Positions 25,602-34,004 of a stretch of DNA of 64,000 bases are shown here, one piece after another (the stretch's first letter is position 1; the number at the start of each line of letters is the position of its first letter). The stretch comes from Bacteroidales bacterium (GTDB lineage Bacteria > Bacteroidota > Bacteroidia > Bacteroidales > P3). The stretch spans positions 1 through 64,000 of the forward strand of contig JAGBOF010000021.1 in the NCBI GenBank assembly GCA_017633985.1, in the 5' to 3' direction. The position numbers and the translations under genes are program-made. A model generated the notes under the pieces. It did not search any database, had not been told where the DNA came from, and saw only the letters and a program-made list of their open reading frames with translations.

Positions 25602-25759
25602 TTTGTTTCTTAAAACCTGAACAATTTTAAGTACGTTGCAAAAGATAAAATGCGTTGGCAATACGTTGTTGCTATCGTGTACTTTTTATATTTGTAACGT
25701 GTGGGTATTGTTCAGGACCTTAAGAAACAAAGAAAATAAGAACACGATTTTCTTTTAAC
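25602..25759 (+). ncRNA. Structured leader L4 (long-hairpin family)
   Basis: Outer helix TTTGTTTCTTAA (25602-25613) with TTAAGAAACAAA (25720-25731), 12 perfect pairs; loop AA / ACC; inner helix CCTGAACAAT (25616-25625) with ATTGTTCAGG (25707-25716), 10 perfect pairs; then ACGTTGCAAA with TTTGTAACGT and ATAAAA with TTTTTAT. The box ACACGATTTTCTTTTAACG follows at 25742-25760. The start codon is at 25770. Confidence 0.65.
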
Positions 25760-25769
25760 GTACAGTGCT

Positions 25770-25982
25770 ATGCATATAGGGAAACACATAAAATATATTG
25801 TAAGACAAAAAGGTGTAAGCGTAAGTTGGTTGGCAGACAAAATACCGTGCGACCGTACAAATATATATTTTATTTACAAACGCTCTGCAATAGATACCGA
25901 TTTATTGCAAAAACTCTCCAAAATATTAAATCACGACTTCTTTAAAGACCTTTCCGAAGAAACTTTCTCTGAAAACAATTGA
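25770..25982 (+). CDS. Small XRE-like helix-turn-helix protein
   Basis: 70 residues, almost wholly one HTH domain: GKHIKYIVRQKGVSVSWLAD, then CDRTNIYFIYKRSAIDTDLL as turn and recognition helix, then KLSKILNHDFFKDLSEE. Similar short HTH proteins are widespread in Bacteroidales. Likely a DNA-binding regulator; twin palindromes directly downstream (25985-26028) are candidate targets. Preceded by leader L4 with only 38 nt between the hairpin and the ATG. Confidence 0.75.
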   Translation: MHIGKHIKYIVRQKGVSVSWLADKIPCDRTNIYFIYKRSAIDTDLLQKLSKILNHDFFKDLSEETFSENN

Positions 25983-25984
25983 TA

Positions 25985-26028
25985 TTTTGTAGAAAAATAT
26001 TCTACAAAATGTAGAATTATCTTCTACA
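25985..26028. promoter_or_regulatory. Twin TGTAGAA/TTCTACA palindromes
   Basis: TTTTGTAGAA (25985-25994) with TTCTACAAAA (26000-26009), then TGTAGAA (26010-26016) with TTCTACA (26022-26028). Centres are 22 bp apart and lie just upstream of the promoter of the barrel gene (-7 at 26060). Confidence 0.55.
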
Positions 26029-26059
26029 ACAATTATAATAACCGTCGCATATTTATTTC

Positions 26060-26067
26060 TAATTTTG
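26060..26067 (+). promoter_or_regulatory. -7 element of outer-membrane barrel gene
   Basis: TAATTTTG, 62 nt before the ATG at 26130. Confidence 0.6.
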
Positions 26068-26080
26068 CAAAATAGAAAAA

Positions 26081-26104
26081 CCGAATCGCTGAAAAGGATG
26101 TAGG
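26081..26104 (+). repeat. 24-nt shared leader element, copy 1
   Basis: Begins CCGAATCGCTGAAAAGG; the same 24 nt occur at 27243-27266, each 24-25 nt upstream of a start codon. Confidence 0.8.
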
Positions 26105-26129
26105 TAATAATAATAAAACACATTAACAA

Positions 26130-26780
26130 ATGAAAAAAGTACTAATGACAATTTGTTTGCTTGCTTTAGGTTTCGGCTCGCAGGCACAACTTATCACCAA
26201 AGACAAAACTAACGGTATGCAATCCTATGTAAGAGTAGGACTGACGACAATGTCTTTAAGCGGAGACGATGCCGATGATTTGAAAAACAAAACCGGTTAT
26301 TCCGTTATGTTCGGCACTCAAAAAGAAATTACTTCTTCTGATATCTTTATTTTGTATTATTCGGCAGAAGCAGGTTTGAAATCCAGAGGTTACGGCATGT
26401 CCGAAAAGTATGATGACTACAAATATGAAGAATATTTGTTCTCTCATAACATTGCCGCATCTCCTGTTAATTTAGGTTTAAACCTAAAAATATCCAACGA
26501 TTTTCTTTTTGATGCCCATGCAGGTGTTTACGGAGCATTTGACTACTACGGCAAAATGAAAGCAACGGAAAAAGAAGGCAGCCACAAAGACAGCGAAAGC
26601 ATTTCACTGGGAGACATTGAAAATTACAGACGCTATGACTTCGGTGTAAACTTCGGTTTCGGTTTATGGTATCAACAATTTAATTTCGATGTGTCATTCC
26701 AGAAAGGTTTTATTGACATAATAGAAGACGTCAATGCCGTAACCAATAACATCACATTCAGTATCGGATATAAGTTCTAA
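26130..26780 (+). CDS. Outer-membrane beta-barrel protein (PorT/OMP_b-brl-like)
   Basis: 216 residues. Signal peptide (about 1-19, ending GSQAQ), then alternating strands such as YVRVGLTTMSL, GYSVMFGTQKEI, ASPVNLGLNLKIS and a final NNITFSIGYKF ending in Phe, typical of eight-strand barrels in Bacteroidota. The ligand is unknown. Two Cys-rich lipoproteins follow, the first only 5 nt downstream, and the leader element is shared with the second. Confidence 0.75.
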   Translation: MKKVLMTICLLALGFGSQAQLITKDKTNGMQSYVRVGLTTMSLSGDDADDLKNKTGYSVMFGTQKEITSSDIFILYYSAEAGLKSRGYGMSEKYDDYKYEEYLFSHNIAASPVNLGLNLKISNDFLFDAHAGVYGAFDYYGKMKATEKEGSHKDSESISLGDIENYRRYDFGVNFGFGLWYQQFNFDVSFQKGFIDIIEDVNAVTNNITFSIGYKF

Positions 26781-26785
26781 TCAAT

Positions 26786-27094
26786 ATGAAAGACTTATTT
26801 AATAAATTATTGCTTTTATCCGTATCTGCACTGTGCTTATTTGCGGCATGTGACGATGATTCCGACGGAAAGTACAATCCGTTTTCCGATGATGGCACAG
26901 AACTAATCAATCATCTTAAGAACTGTACTTGTGAAGTAGGTGTTGATCTTGGAGATGGAGACATCTTCTGGTCTGACGTATTGATTACCGTAAAAGATTT
27001 TGACGGAGATTGTGAAGATGTGCGTTTTTCTGATTTACCTGACGGATGGAATTTATCTGACGATTCTTATGTTATCAAATGCCATGAAGAATAA
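26786..27094 (+). CDS. Small Cys-rich acidic lipoprotein, paralogue 1
   Basis: 102 residues. Lipobox LFAAC (Cys22) followed by DDDSDG, the acidic signal for surface lipoproteins in Bacteroidota. The mature part has NCTCEVGVDLGDGDIFWSD, KDFDGDCEDV and VIKCHEE, matching paralogue 2 at nearly every Cys. Four conserved mature cysteines suggest disulfides. In an operon with the barrel gene. Function unknown. Confidence 0.7.
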   Translation: MKDLFNKLLLLSVSALCLFAACDDDSDGKYNPFSDDGTELINHLKNCTCEVGVDLGDGDIFWSDVLITVKDFDGDCEDVRFSDLPDGWNLSDDSYVIKCHEE

Positions 27095-27142
27095 CACAGT
27101 AAGTGGTTTATAGTAATAATATATTGCCTTAAGGTAATGATT

Positions 27143-27182
27143 GCAGGGAATAAATTCTACAAATTAAAGAATTATTCCCTGC
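27143..27182 (+). terminator. Terminator after lipoprotein 1
   Basis: GCAGGGAATAA (27143-27153) with TTATTCCCTGC (27172-27182). Confidence 0.65.
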
Positions 27183-27242
27183 ATTTATTATATCTTTTAT
27201 GTAATTTTATTTAAATTTACAAAAATTAAGAAAACAGAAAAG

Positions 27243-27266
27243 CCGAATCGCTGAAAAGGATGTAGG
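27243..27266 (+). repeat. 24-nt shared leader element, copy 2
   Basis: Identical to 26081-26104, placed before the second lipoprotein gene. Confidence 0.8.
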
Positions 27267-27290
27267 CAATAATAAAACAATTAATTAAAT

Positions 27291-27599
27291 ATGAAAAAAT
27301 CAAGGAACCAAGTTTTAAGAAGTTTGTTATTTGCTCTTTCGGCATCTGCAATATGCTTATTTGCTGCATGCGGCGATGACGATGATGACAACAACAGTAA
27401 ACCAAAAGGCAACAATCAATATCCAAAGAATTGTGTTTGCGAAATAGGTTTGGATATTGAAGGAGATGTCTACTGGACCGGTGAATCAATTGCCGTAAAA
27501 GATTATGAGGGAGATTGTGAAGACATAACAGTAAGCGATATGCCGGAAAAGGTACAAGGTGATAATACCGTTATTAAATGCCGTGAAGAAGAAGATTAA
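27291..27599 (+). CDS. Small Cys-rich acidic lipoprotein, paralogue 2
   Basis: 102 residues. Lipobox LFAAC (Cys27) and DDDDD, then NCVCEIGLDIEGDVYW, KDYEGDCEDI and VIKCREEED. It parallels paralogue 1 throughout, so the two arose by duplication, yet its leader element matches the barrel gene rather than paralogue 1. Function unknown. Confidence 0.7.
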   Translation: MKKSRNQVLRSLLFALSASAICLFAACGDDDDDNNSKPKGNNQYPKNCVCEIGLDIEGDVYWTGESIAVKDYEGDCEDITVSDMPEKVQGDNTVIKCREEED

Positions 27600-27623
27600 T
27601 AACACTTAACAGCTAAATCAAAC

Positions 27624-27659
27624 AATACGGGGTTAAAACATTCAGTTTAACCCCGTATT
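27624..27659. terminator. Bidirectional terminator between lipoprotein 2 and floA
   Basis: AATACGGGGTTAAA (27624-27637) with TTTAACCCCGTATT (27646-27659), 14 bp. Confidence 0.85.
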
Positions 27660-27690
27660 TATTTAAATCACTGTAATAATCTCCGTGTTA

Positions 27691-28656
27691 TTACAATTTA
27701 GGATCTTTAGAAATGGATTCTCTCATATCTGTATCCGCCTGAATATTCTTCATACGGTAGTAATCCATTATACCAAGATTACCGCTTCGGAATGCCTCTG
27801 CCATAGCCAACGGAACTTCTGCTTCAGCTTCGATAACTTTAGCACGCATCTTTTGTGCTTCGGCTTTCATTTCCTGTTCTGCAGCCACAGCCATCGAACG
27901 TCTTTCTTCGGCTTTAGCCTGTGCAATATTCTTATCGGCATTAGCCTGATCCATCTGCAATTCTGCACCAATATTCTTACCTACATCTATATCGGCAATA
28001 TCAATCGAAAGAATTTCAAATGCAGTACCCGCATCCAAACCTTTAGCCAGCACAACCTTTGATATAGAATCCGGATTTTCCAATACAAATGCATGACTTT
28101 CCGCACTTCCTATTGAAGTAACTATACCCTCTCCTACTCTTGCAAGCACAGTTTCTTCACCTGCACCTCCTACCAACTGATTGATATTGGCACGTACGGT
28201 TACTCTGGCCTTAACAATCAACTGTATACCGTTCTTTGCAACTGCCGCAACATTAGGTGTATCTATCACTTTAGGATTAACAGACATTTGAACTGCCTCG
28301 AAAACGTCACGTCCTGCCAAATCTATGGCTGTAGCCGCCTTAAAATCCAAAGGAATGTTTGCTTTATCGGCACTGATCAAAGCATTAACCACTCTTTGTA
28401 CGTGCCCGCCTGCAAGATAATGCGCCTCCAATAAGTCACTGCTTAAATTCAATCCCGCTTTCTTGGAATTAATCATCGCATTGACTATAATTGCAGGAGG
28501 AACCTTTCTTAAACGCATTGCAACCAATTGCATCAATGAAATCTTTACGCCGTTTAAGATACATTGTATCCACTGGCTTACAGGTACAAGGTAAAAAAAT
28601 ACCATAAGCAGTATAAAACATACCACTATCACCGTAATTGTCGTTGTGTAAATCAT
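27691..28656 (-). CDS. floA: Flotillin-like protein FloA
   Basis: 321 residues. N-terminal membrane segment (about 5-27), a band-7/SPFH-like domain ([35 protein letters not shown]), then an Ala/Glu-rich coiled coil ending [18 protein letters not shown], the conserved FloA tail. It organises membrane microdomains in bacteria. It lies 16 nt after nfeD, the usual partner order. Confidence 0.92.
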   Translation of the reverse strand: MIYTTTITVIVVCFILLMVFFYLVPVSQWIQCILNGVKISLMQLVAMRLRKVPPAIIVNAMINSKKAGLNLSSDLLEAHYLAGGHVQRVVNALISADKANIPLDFKAATAIDLAGRDVFEAVQMSVNPKVIDTPNVAAVAKNGIQLIVKARVTVRANINQLVGGAGEETVLARVGEGIVTSIGSAESHAFVLENPDSISKVVLAKGLDAGTAFEILSIDIADIDVGKNIGAELQMDQANADKNIAQAKAEERRSMAVAAEQEMKAEAQKMRAKVIEAEAEVPLAMAEAFRSGNLGIMDYYRMKNIQADTDMRESISKDPKL

Positions 28657-28672
28657 AACTCTTATCTTTTAT

Positions 28673-29140
28673 TTAATTATTAATCGGTTTAACCTTTATC
28701 CTGTTACCCTCAACCTGTTCAACAACCACATCCGTATCAGGATCAACGAAAGAAGTGGCCGTATAAACTTCCATGTTCTCACCGTTTATAAAAGCCGTGC
28801 CCATAGGTGCCAAACGGGTTACCGATTTGCCTTTATCCCCTATTGATACCTTTGCTTTTATTTCATTAACCTTGGAATCAATTTCTTCAGTTTGGGCAAG
28901 TTTCTTCCACGTTTTGCTTTTTAAAGAATAAACTATCAGACCTATGCAAAGAAGAATGTCAAGCGTAAGCACCGAAGAACCAACCGTCGAGCCGTATTCT
29001 CCGTACACTCTGACAAGTCCCCATATCGTTAAGGCAACTCCGCCTATTCCCACTACAGTCGTGCCCGGTACGACAACCAATTCCAAAACCAATAATGCCA
29101 TACCGCAAATTAAAAGTACCAAAATAATCAACAGTTCCAT
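28673..29140 (-). CDS. NfeD-like membrane protein
   Basis: 155 residues: membrane helices at the N-terminus (LLIILVLLICGMALLVLEL; then a second pair) and a C-terminal OB-fold (GKSVTRLAPMGTAFINGENM, VVVEQVEGNRIKV). NfeD partners with flotillin. Same operon as floA. Confidence 0.88.
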   Translation of the reverse strand: MELLIILVLLICGMALLVLELVVVPGTTVVGIGGVALTIWGLVRVYGEYGSTVGSSVLTLDILLCIGLIVYSLKSKTWKKLAQTEEIDSKVNEIKAKVSIGDKGKSVTRLAPMGTAFINGENMEVYTATSFVDPDTDVVVEQVEGNRIKVKPINN

Positions 29141-29205
29141 AATTTTTCTGATTTAGTATATAAAAGTTTTTATTTCAACATCCGTTTAAATAAGATTTTA
29201 TAACA

Positions 29206-29481
29206 TTAACGCACTTCGTTTTTAAGTTCTTTTTCATCCAAAGCGACGCTCATTTTTATCAACTTATCATACGAACCGTGTTTGACCACGCAAAGTCCTT
29301 TGTAATGTATGATATTAGTGCAGGTAACAGCCTGTTGTTGCGACAACTCGCAGATTTGCATCAAACAATCTATCACATAATCAAACGTATGTACGTCATC
29401 ATTGTAAACAATCAATTCGTTGCCGCCCTCTTTTATCTTGTCAAGACATACAACACCTTCATCTTCGGTTCTGTTTCCCAT
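29206..29481 (-). CDS. clpS: ATP-dependent Clp protease adaptor ClpS
   Basis: 91 residues. Contains NELIVYNDDVHTFDYVI, the ClpS hallmark Asn-Asp-Asp pocket that binds N-degron residues, and a typical C-terminal half (VVKHGSYDKLIKMSVALDE). ClpS delivers N-end-rule substrates to ClpAP or ClpCP. Stands alone between nfeD and argS. Confidence 0.9.
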   Translation of the reverse strand: MGNRTEDEGVVCLDKIKEGGNELIVYNDDVHTFDYVIDCLMQICELSQQQAVTCTNIIHYKGLCVVKHGSYDKLIKMSVALDEKELKNEVR

Positions 29482-29585
29482 TTTTACATCTCCTTTACAA
29501 AATCTTATCTCAACTAAAATAAGTTGCTTTATTTTGTTTGTTTAATCCGTTGTGTTTTCCAGCCGTTTTGTTTAAGGGTTTTGCT

Positions 29586-31376
29586 TTACATTCTTTGCGG
29601 AACTTCTACTCCCAGCAAATTCATCGCAGTTTTGATAACCCCGCTTGTGAAATATGCCAAACAAACCCTCATTTGCCTGATTTGATTATCCTCCTCCTTC
29701 AAAATACTGCAATCCTGATAAAATCCGTTAAACGATTTAGCAAGATTATACACGTAATTGGCAATCAAAGACGGTGAATAATTCTTTCCTGCCTCTTTTA
29801 TAACGTCTGCAAATGCCGAAATATTTTTTATAACCTCCCTTTCTTTGTCATTTAATGCAATATCAGTCTTTATTTCCGAAGAAATAATATCTGCATTATC
29901 TTCTTTAGCCTTGCGGACTATGGAACAAATACGTGCGTATGTGTATTGAATAAAAGGACCTGTATTACCGTTAAAATCAATACTTTCTTCAGGATTGAAA
30001 AGCATCGTCTTGGTCGGATCAACCTTCAAAATAAAGTATTTCAATGCCCCCAAAGCCAAAGTATTGTAAAGTTTATCAAGTTCATTCGGCGTCATGTCGG
30101 AATTTTTACCGTGATCCTCGCTTATTCTCTTTGCTTCGTCATACATTTCCTGCATCAAATCATCGGCATCCACCACCGTACCCTCGCGTGATTTCATCTT
30201 ACCGTTAGGCAATTCCACCATACCGTAAGAAAGATGGTAAATATCCTTTGCCCATTCGAAACCAAGCTTTTGCATTACGAGTTTAAGTACCTGAAAATGG
30301 TAAATCTGTTCGTTACCTACCACATAAACCAATTTATCGGAATTAAAATCGTTGTGACGCAACGTTGCAGTGCCCAAATCCTGCGTCATATAAACACTCG
30401 TTCCGTCTTTACGCAAAAGAAGCTTCTCATCCAAACCGTCAGATGTCAAATCACACCAAACACTGCCGTCCTCACGTCTGTAAAACACTCCCTTATCCAA
30501 TCCTTGTTCAACTAAAGATTTTCCCAATTTATATGTCTGCGATTCGTAATATATCTTGTCAAAACTGATGCCCAATCTCTCATAAGTCTGATTAAATCCG
30601 TCGTAAACCCAACCATTCATCATCTGCCATAAATCCCTTACCTCTTTATCGCCTTGCTCCCATTTGACAAGCATTTGCTGTGCCTGTTTCATGACAGGGG
30701 CTTCTTTTTTGGCGGTTTCTTCATCCATACCGCCTGCAACAAGTTTCGCAATCTCTTTTTTGTATTCTTGGTCAAACAAAACGTAATATTTGCCTACCAA
30801 ATGATCGCCTTTTTCACCTGAACTTGCAGGAGTTTCCCCTTGGGCGAATCTTTGCCATGCTATCATGCTTTTGCAGATATGTATTCCCCTGTCATTGACA
30901 AGGTTAACCATCTTAACGTTTTTGCCGTTTGCCTTCAAAATCTGCGAAACCGACCATCCCAAAAGATTATTTCTTATATGCCCCAAATGAAGCGGTTTGT
31001 TGGTATTGGGTGATGAATATTCAATTACCACAGGCTTTTCATTATCCGGTTTTTGCATGCCGAAATTTTCCTGACACTTGTTTTCATTCAAAAAATTCAG
31101 CCAATACCTGTCTGCAATTGAAAAATTAAGGAAACCTTTTATTACATTATAGCCGTCAATCCATTCAACTTTTTGCTTAACATACGCTCCTATTTCATCA
31201 GCCACGTCTTCGGGCTTTTTCTTTGCTGCCTTAACGAAAGGAAACACTACCAAAGTCACGTCACCCTCAAATTCCTTTTTCGTAGGTTGCAACTCAATGC
31301 CGTCAGCTGCCGTTTCGACACCGTATAAAGTCTTAATAGACTCACTTACCGCTTGTTTAATCAGATTATTTATCAT
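29586..31376 (-). CDS. argS: Arginyl-tRNA synthetase
   Basis: 596 residues, normal length. Class I signature HLGH within SSPNTNKPLHLGHIRNN; the KMSKS loop is replaced by KMKSREGTVVDADDL as usual for ArgRS; the C-terminal anticodon domain has FIQYTYARICSI and ends LGVEVPQRM. Its own promoter (-7 at 31450) is present. Confidence 0.96.
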   Translation of the reverse strand: MINNLIKQAVSESIKTLYGVETAADGIELQPTKKEFEGDVTLVVFPFVKAAKKKPEDVADEIGAYVKQKVEWIDGYNVIKGFLNFSIADRYWLNFLNENKCQENFGMQKPDNEKPVVIEYSSPNTNKPLHLGHIRNNLLGWSVSQILKANGKNVKMVNLVNDRGIHICKSMIAWQRFAQGETPASSGEKGDHLVGKYYVLFDQEYKKEIAKLVAGGMDEETAKKEAPVMKQAQQMLVKWEQGDKEVRDLWQMMNGWVYDGFNQTYERLGISFDKIYYESQTYKLGKSLVEQGLDKGVFYRREDGSVWCDLTSDGLDEKLLLRKDGTSVYMTQDLGTATLRHNDFNSDKLVYVVGNEQIYHFQVLKLVMQKLGFEWAKDIYHLSYGMVELPNGKMKSREGTVVDADDLMQEMYDEAKRISEDHGKNSDMTPNELDKLYNTLALGALKYFILKVDPTKTMLFNPEESIDFNGNTGPFIQYTYARICSIVRKAKEDNADIISSEIKTDIALNDKEREVIKNISAFADVIKEAGKNYSPSLIANYVYNLAKSFNGFYQDCSILKEEDNQIRQMRVCLAYFTSGVIKTAMNLLGVEVPQRM

Positions 31377-31449
31377 ATTGCTTATATTTTTTCACTCAAT
31401 TTATGCCGCATTTCACTTAAAAGTGTGTACTATTTATCGTTTTGCTTTG

Positions 31450-31457
31450 CAAAAATA
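31450..31457 (-). promoter_or_regulatory. -7 element of argS
   Basis: TATTTTTG on the minus strand, 73 nt before the ATG. Confidence 0.6.
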
Positions 31458-31537
31458 CGGAAATTATTTTATTAAATAACGATAATATTCCGCCGTAATT
31501 GTGTTCGGATACATGTTATTTTCATTATATTTTTTCA

Positions 31538-31628
31538 TGACGGCTTAAAAATAAATTAAAACGGCGTTTTAATTTATTAATCACGCAGAATAATTTACTG
31601 AAACGCCGTTTTATTTTGCCGTTTTGTA
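31538..31628. repeat. Modular palindromic repeat R5
   Basis: GACGGC, AAAACGGCGTTTTA, AATCACGCAGAATAATTTA, CTGAAACGCCGTTTTATTTT: an A module nested between two outer modules. It fills most of the gap between the T9SS gene and argS. Confidence 0.8.
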
Positions 31629-31692
31629 TGCATTGAAAATCAATACTATACAAAAGGCAAAAAAATACGCATTTTGGGAGTAGAAAAAAATA

Positions 31693-31720
31693 AAAGGATT
31701 GCAAAAAATTGCAATCCTTT
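31693..31720 (-). terminator. Terminator of T9SS cargo gene P1
   Basis: AAAGGATTGC (31693-31702) with GCAATCCTTT (31711-31720), T-run on the minus strand. Confidence 0.75.
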
Positions 31721-31743
31721 GAAAAAATTAATTAAAAAAATTT

Positions 31744-32796
31744 TTACTTTAAAACTACAGTTTTGTTTGCTACTCCGTTTGCGGTGAACATCTTTACAAC
31801 GTATGTTCCTTTAGCATATCTATCAACATTTAAAGTCACGTTATTGCCGTTTACTTTCTCTGAATAAACAGTCTGTCCCATTGCATTGACAAGTTCTATC
31901 TTCTGCAAGTTCAAAGAAGATGCGAAAGAAATCTGATCGGTTGCAGGGTTAGGGTAAACGTATGTCAATTGATCCAAATCAGCCTGATTCAAAGCTACGC
32001 CTTCTCCTTCAATGATTGGGAACAAAGCGAAATCGACAGGCTCAATATCCTCATATGCTTCATCCCAGTTGAACCACATATAAGCATCGTCATTTACCAA
32101 TCCTTTTATCCATGCACCTCTTGGTGTATAGCATCCTACCTGTGAAGTTACAATCCATAGGAAATCGCAGGTTGCCTGATATGTTTTTTCTTCTCCTTCA
32201 ACTACCTTGTATGAGAATTTAGGAACAGGACATGTCATTGCGAATTTTGATGCTATGTTTGCACCGTCTTCAACTTCCATATCTTCTGAAAGCAATTGGA
32301 AGAAGTTAGGTCTTTCGGTTGCAAGATCAGCAGCCATTGTTACGTTAAACGGACATACCCATATAGGTTCATCAGTCGGGCGGTTGTTAGCATCAAGCTT
32401 ATACATACCCAAATCCAAATTTTCATGTTCACCTTCAAGATCCAATCTTGACAACACTTTAATGAAGAAAGCTATACCTTTTACTTCTACAGGTTGTGAA
32501 AGGTTGTAAACCTGTGCGAATGCGGAGTCTCCGTAATAATTGGTTCCGCTTAAACATGATGCAGAATTGTCTTCTTCCGTAAAAATCAATGCCAAACCTT
32601 CGCCACTTTGAACGCTGGCACATTCTTGGAAAGCTTCGGAGAACAATACGGAAGATTTTACTGCCGTAGCTTTTGTTTCAACAGGTTGAACAAAAACTTT
32701 AGAAAGATCTCTTTCTGTTTTTAAAGGTGCTTGCTGTGCAGAAGCTCCTAACGCCATTCCCGCTAATAACAGGGAAAATAATGATAATTTTTTCAT
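31744..32796 (-). CDS. T9SS-sorted secreted protein P1
   Basis: 350 residues. Signal peptide (about 1-20, ending GASAQ), a central domain with FSEAFQECASVQSGEGLALI and many Asp/Glu residues, and a C-terminal sorting domain TYVYPNPATDQISFAS through NKTVVLK. It is the least similar of the five tandem cargo genes and lacks their NDQT motif. Only 35 nt separate it from P2, without a terminator, so P2 and P1 are cotranscribed. Confidence 0.8.
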   Translation of the reverse strand: MKKLSLFSLLLAGMALGASAQQAPLKTERDLSKVFVQPVETKATAVKSSVLFSEAFQECASVQSGEGLALIFTEEDNSASCLSGTNYYGDSAFAQVYNLSQPVEVKGIAFFIKVLSRLDLEGEHENLDLGMYKLDANNRPTDEPIWVCPFNVTMAADLATERPNFFQLLSEDMEVEDGANIASKFAMTCPVPKFSYKVVEGEEKTYQATCDFLWIVTSQVGCYTPRGAWIKGLVNDDAYMWFNWDEAYEDIEPVDFALFPIIEGEGVALNQADLDQLTYVYPNPATDQISFASSLNLQKIELVNAMGQTVYSEKVNGNNVTLNVDRYAKGTYVVKMFTANGVANKTVVLK

Positions 32797-32831
32797 ATTC
32801 TTTTTAGGTTTTATTGGTTATTTTTATTTTT

Positions 32832-33857
32832 CTATTTGATAATGACTTTCTGTGTCAAAACTTTATCAGCACATCTTGCTTTAAGGAAATAAGTGCCTTT
32901 TTCGAAATCAGCAACAGGGATATTGTATCCGTTAGCAGTAATATTGCTTGAATAAACAACCTGTCCCAATACATTAACCAATTCTACGGAATTGATAAGT
33001 GATAAAGATGAAACAACGATTTTTTCAGTTGCAGGATTAGGATATATATTAACAGAAGTCATATCTATACTTGTTAAATCAACTGAAGAAGCTAAAGTCT
33101 TAAACTCTTTGTAATCGCCTTTGCCTTGTTCGGATAAATTATTGAAAGGTATAACCCATATACCGTACCAAGAACTCTTTGTAAGTCCCATCACATTGCT
33201 TGTTTCGTCCTGTGCAGGAAAAGCACTAAGTTGTCCGCTTTGATAATTTTTCAAAAATTCATGCCATACTTCATCTTGTGCATCCAATGAATTCCAATTA
33301 TTGTCTTCAAGTGTTTCCAAAGGATAACAAGCCAAGAAAAAGCCGTAAGCATCGTTATTGAATTCTACAGTAAACTGTGCAGAAGTATCGGTAACTTCTT
33401 CAATTGTCAATGTAACTTCGGCAACTTTGACTTCTTTTTCTACGGTTAAGAATTGTTTGGTGGCATAAATTGTATCCTCGGCAGTAATTCCCGAAACAAT
33501 TATCGTCAAATCTTTGTTATAATAATAAACTTCCGTTATCTCATCCACTTGTTTATTATTATAGATAGTTTTGCCGCCTGCCATTGCTTCGCTTTCGGCA
33601 TTTGCAAAATATTCCGCAAATTTGCTTTCGTCTACATCAGGAGTATCAAATACCAAAACAGCATGCTTTACTATATCGTCGCTGCATGTAACGGTATAAG
33701 TATAATCCATGTAACCCGGAACGGCAGTACTTTCTTTAGAGGTAACATCGGAAATGGTTATTTCCGCTTTAACCTTATTTGTTGTTTTTTCCTGTTGTGC
33801 AAACGCTCCGATACTGATGCCCATTATAATGGACAATAAGATTGTAATTTTTTTCAT
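32832..33857 (-). CDS. T9SS-sorted secreted protein P2
   Basis: 341 residues. Signal peptide (about 1-20), two beta-rich domains (the first with YTYTVTCSDDIVKHAVLVFD, the second with the variant motif FNNDAYGFFLACYPLETL) and a sorting domain from VNIYPNPATEKIVVSS. Same family as P3-P5. Function of the passenger unknown; surface or secreted. Confidence 0.8.
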   Translation of the reverse strand: MKKITILLSIIMGISIGAFAQQEKTTNKVKAEITISDVTSKESTAVPGYMDYTYTVTCSDDIVKHAVLVFDTPDVDESKFAEYFANAESEAMAGGKTIYNNKQVDEITEVYYYNKDLTIIVSGITAEDTIYATKQFLTVEKEVKVAEVTLTIEEVTDTSAQFTVEFNNDAYGFFLACYPLETLEDNNWNSLDAQDEVWHEFLKNYQSGQLSAFPAQDETSNVMGLTKSSWYGIWVIPFNNLSEQGKGDYKEFKTLASSVDLTSIDMTSVNIYPNPATEKIVVSSLSLINSVELVNVLGQVVYSSNITANGYNIPVADFEKGTYFLKARCADKVLTQKVIIK

Positions 33858-33895
33858 CTTTACTAAATGTAATTATTGGTTAAACTAACTTGGTG

Positions 33896-33903
33896 CAAAG
33901 TTA
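33896..33903 (-). promoter_or_regulatory. -7 element of P2-P1 operon
   Basis: TAACTTTG on the minus strand. Confidence 0.6.
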
Positions 33904-33953
33904 TAACATTTTTTCAAATAAAAGCAAAAAAAGACAGTAAAAAAATAAAAAAA

Positions 33954-33979
33954 AGATGATTGCTTTACTACAATCATCT
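33954..33979 (-). terminator. Terminator of P3
   Basis: AGATGATTG (33954-33962) with CAATCATCT (33971-33979), followed by a T-run on the minus strand. Confidence 0.7.
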
Positions 33980-34004
33980 AATTATCACTTAAATAAACTT
34001 AAAT

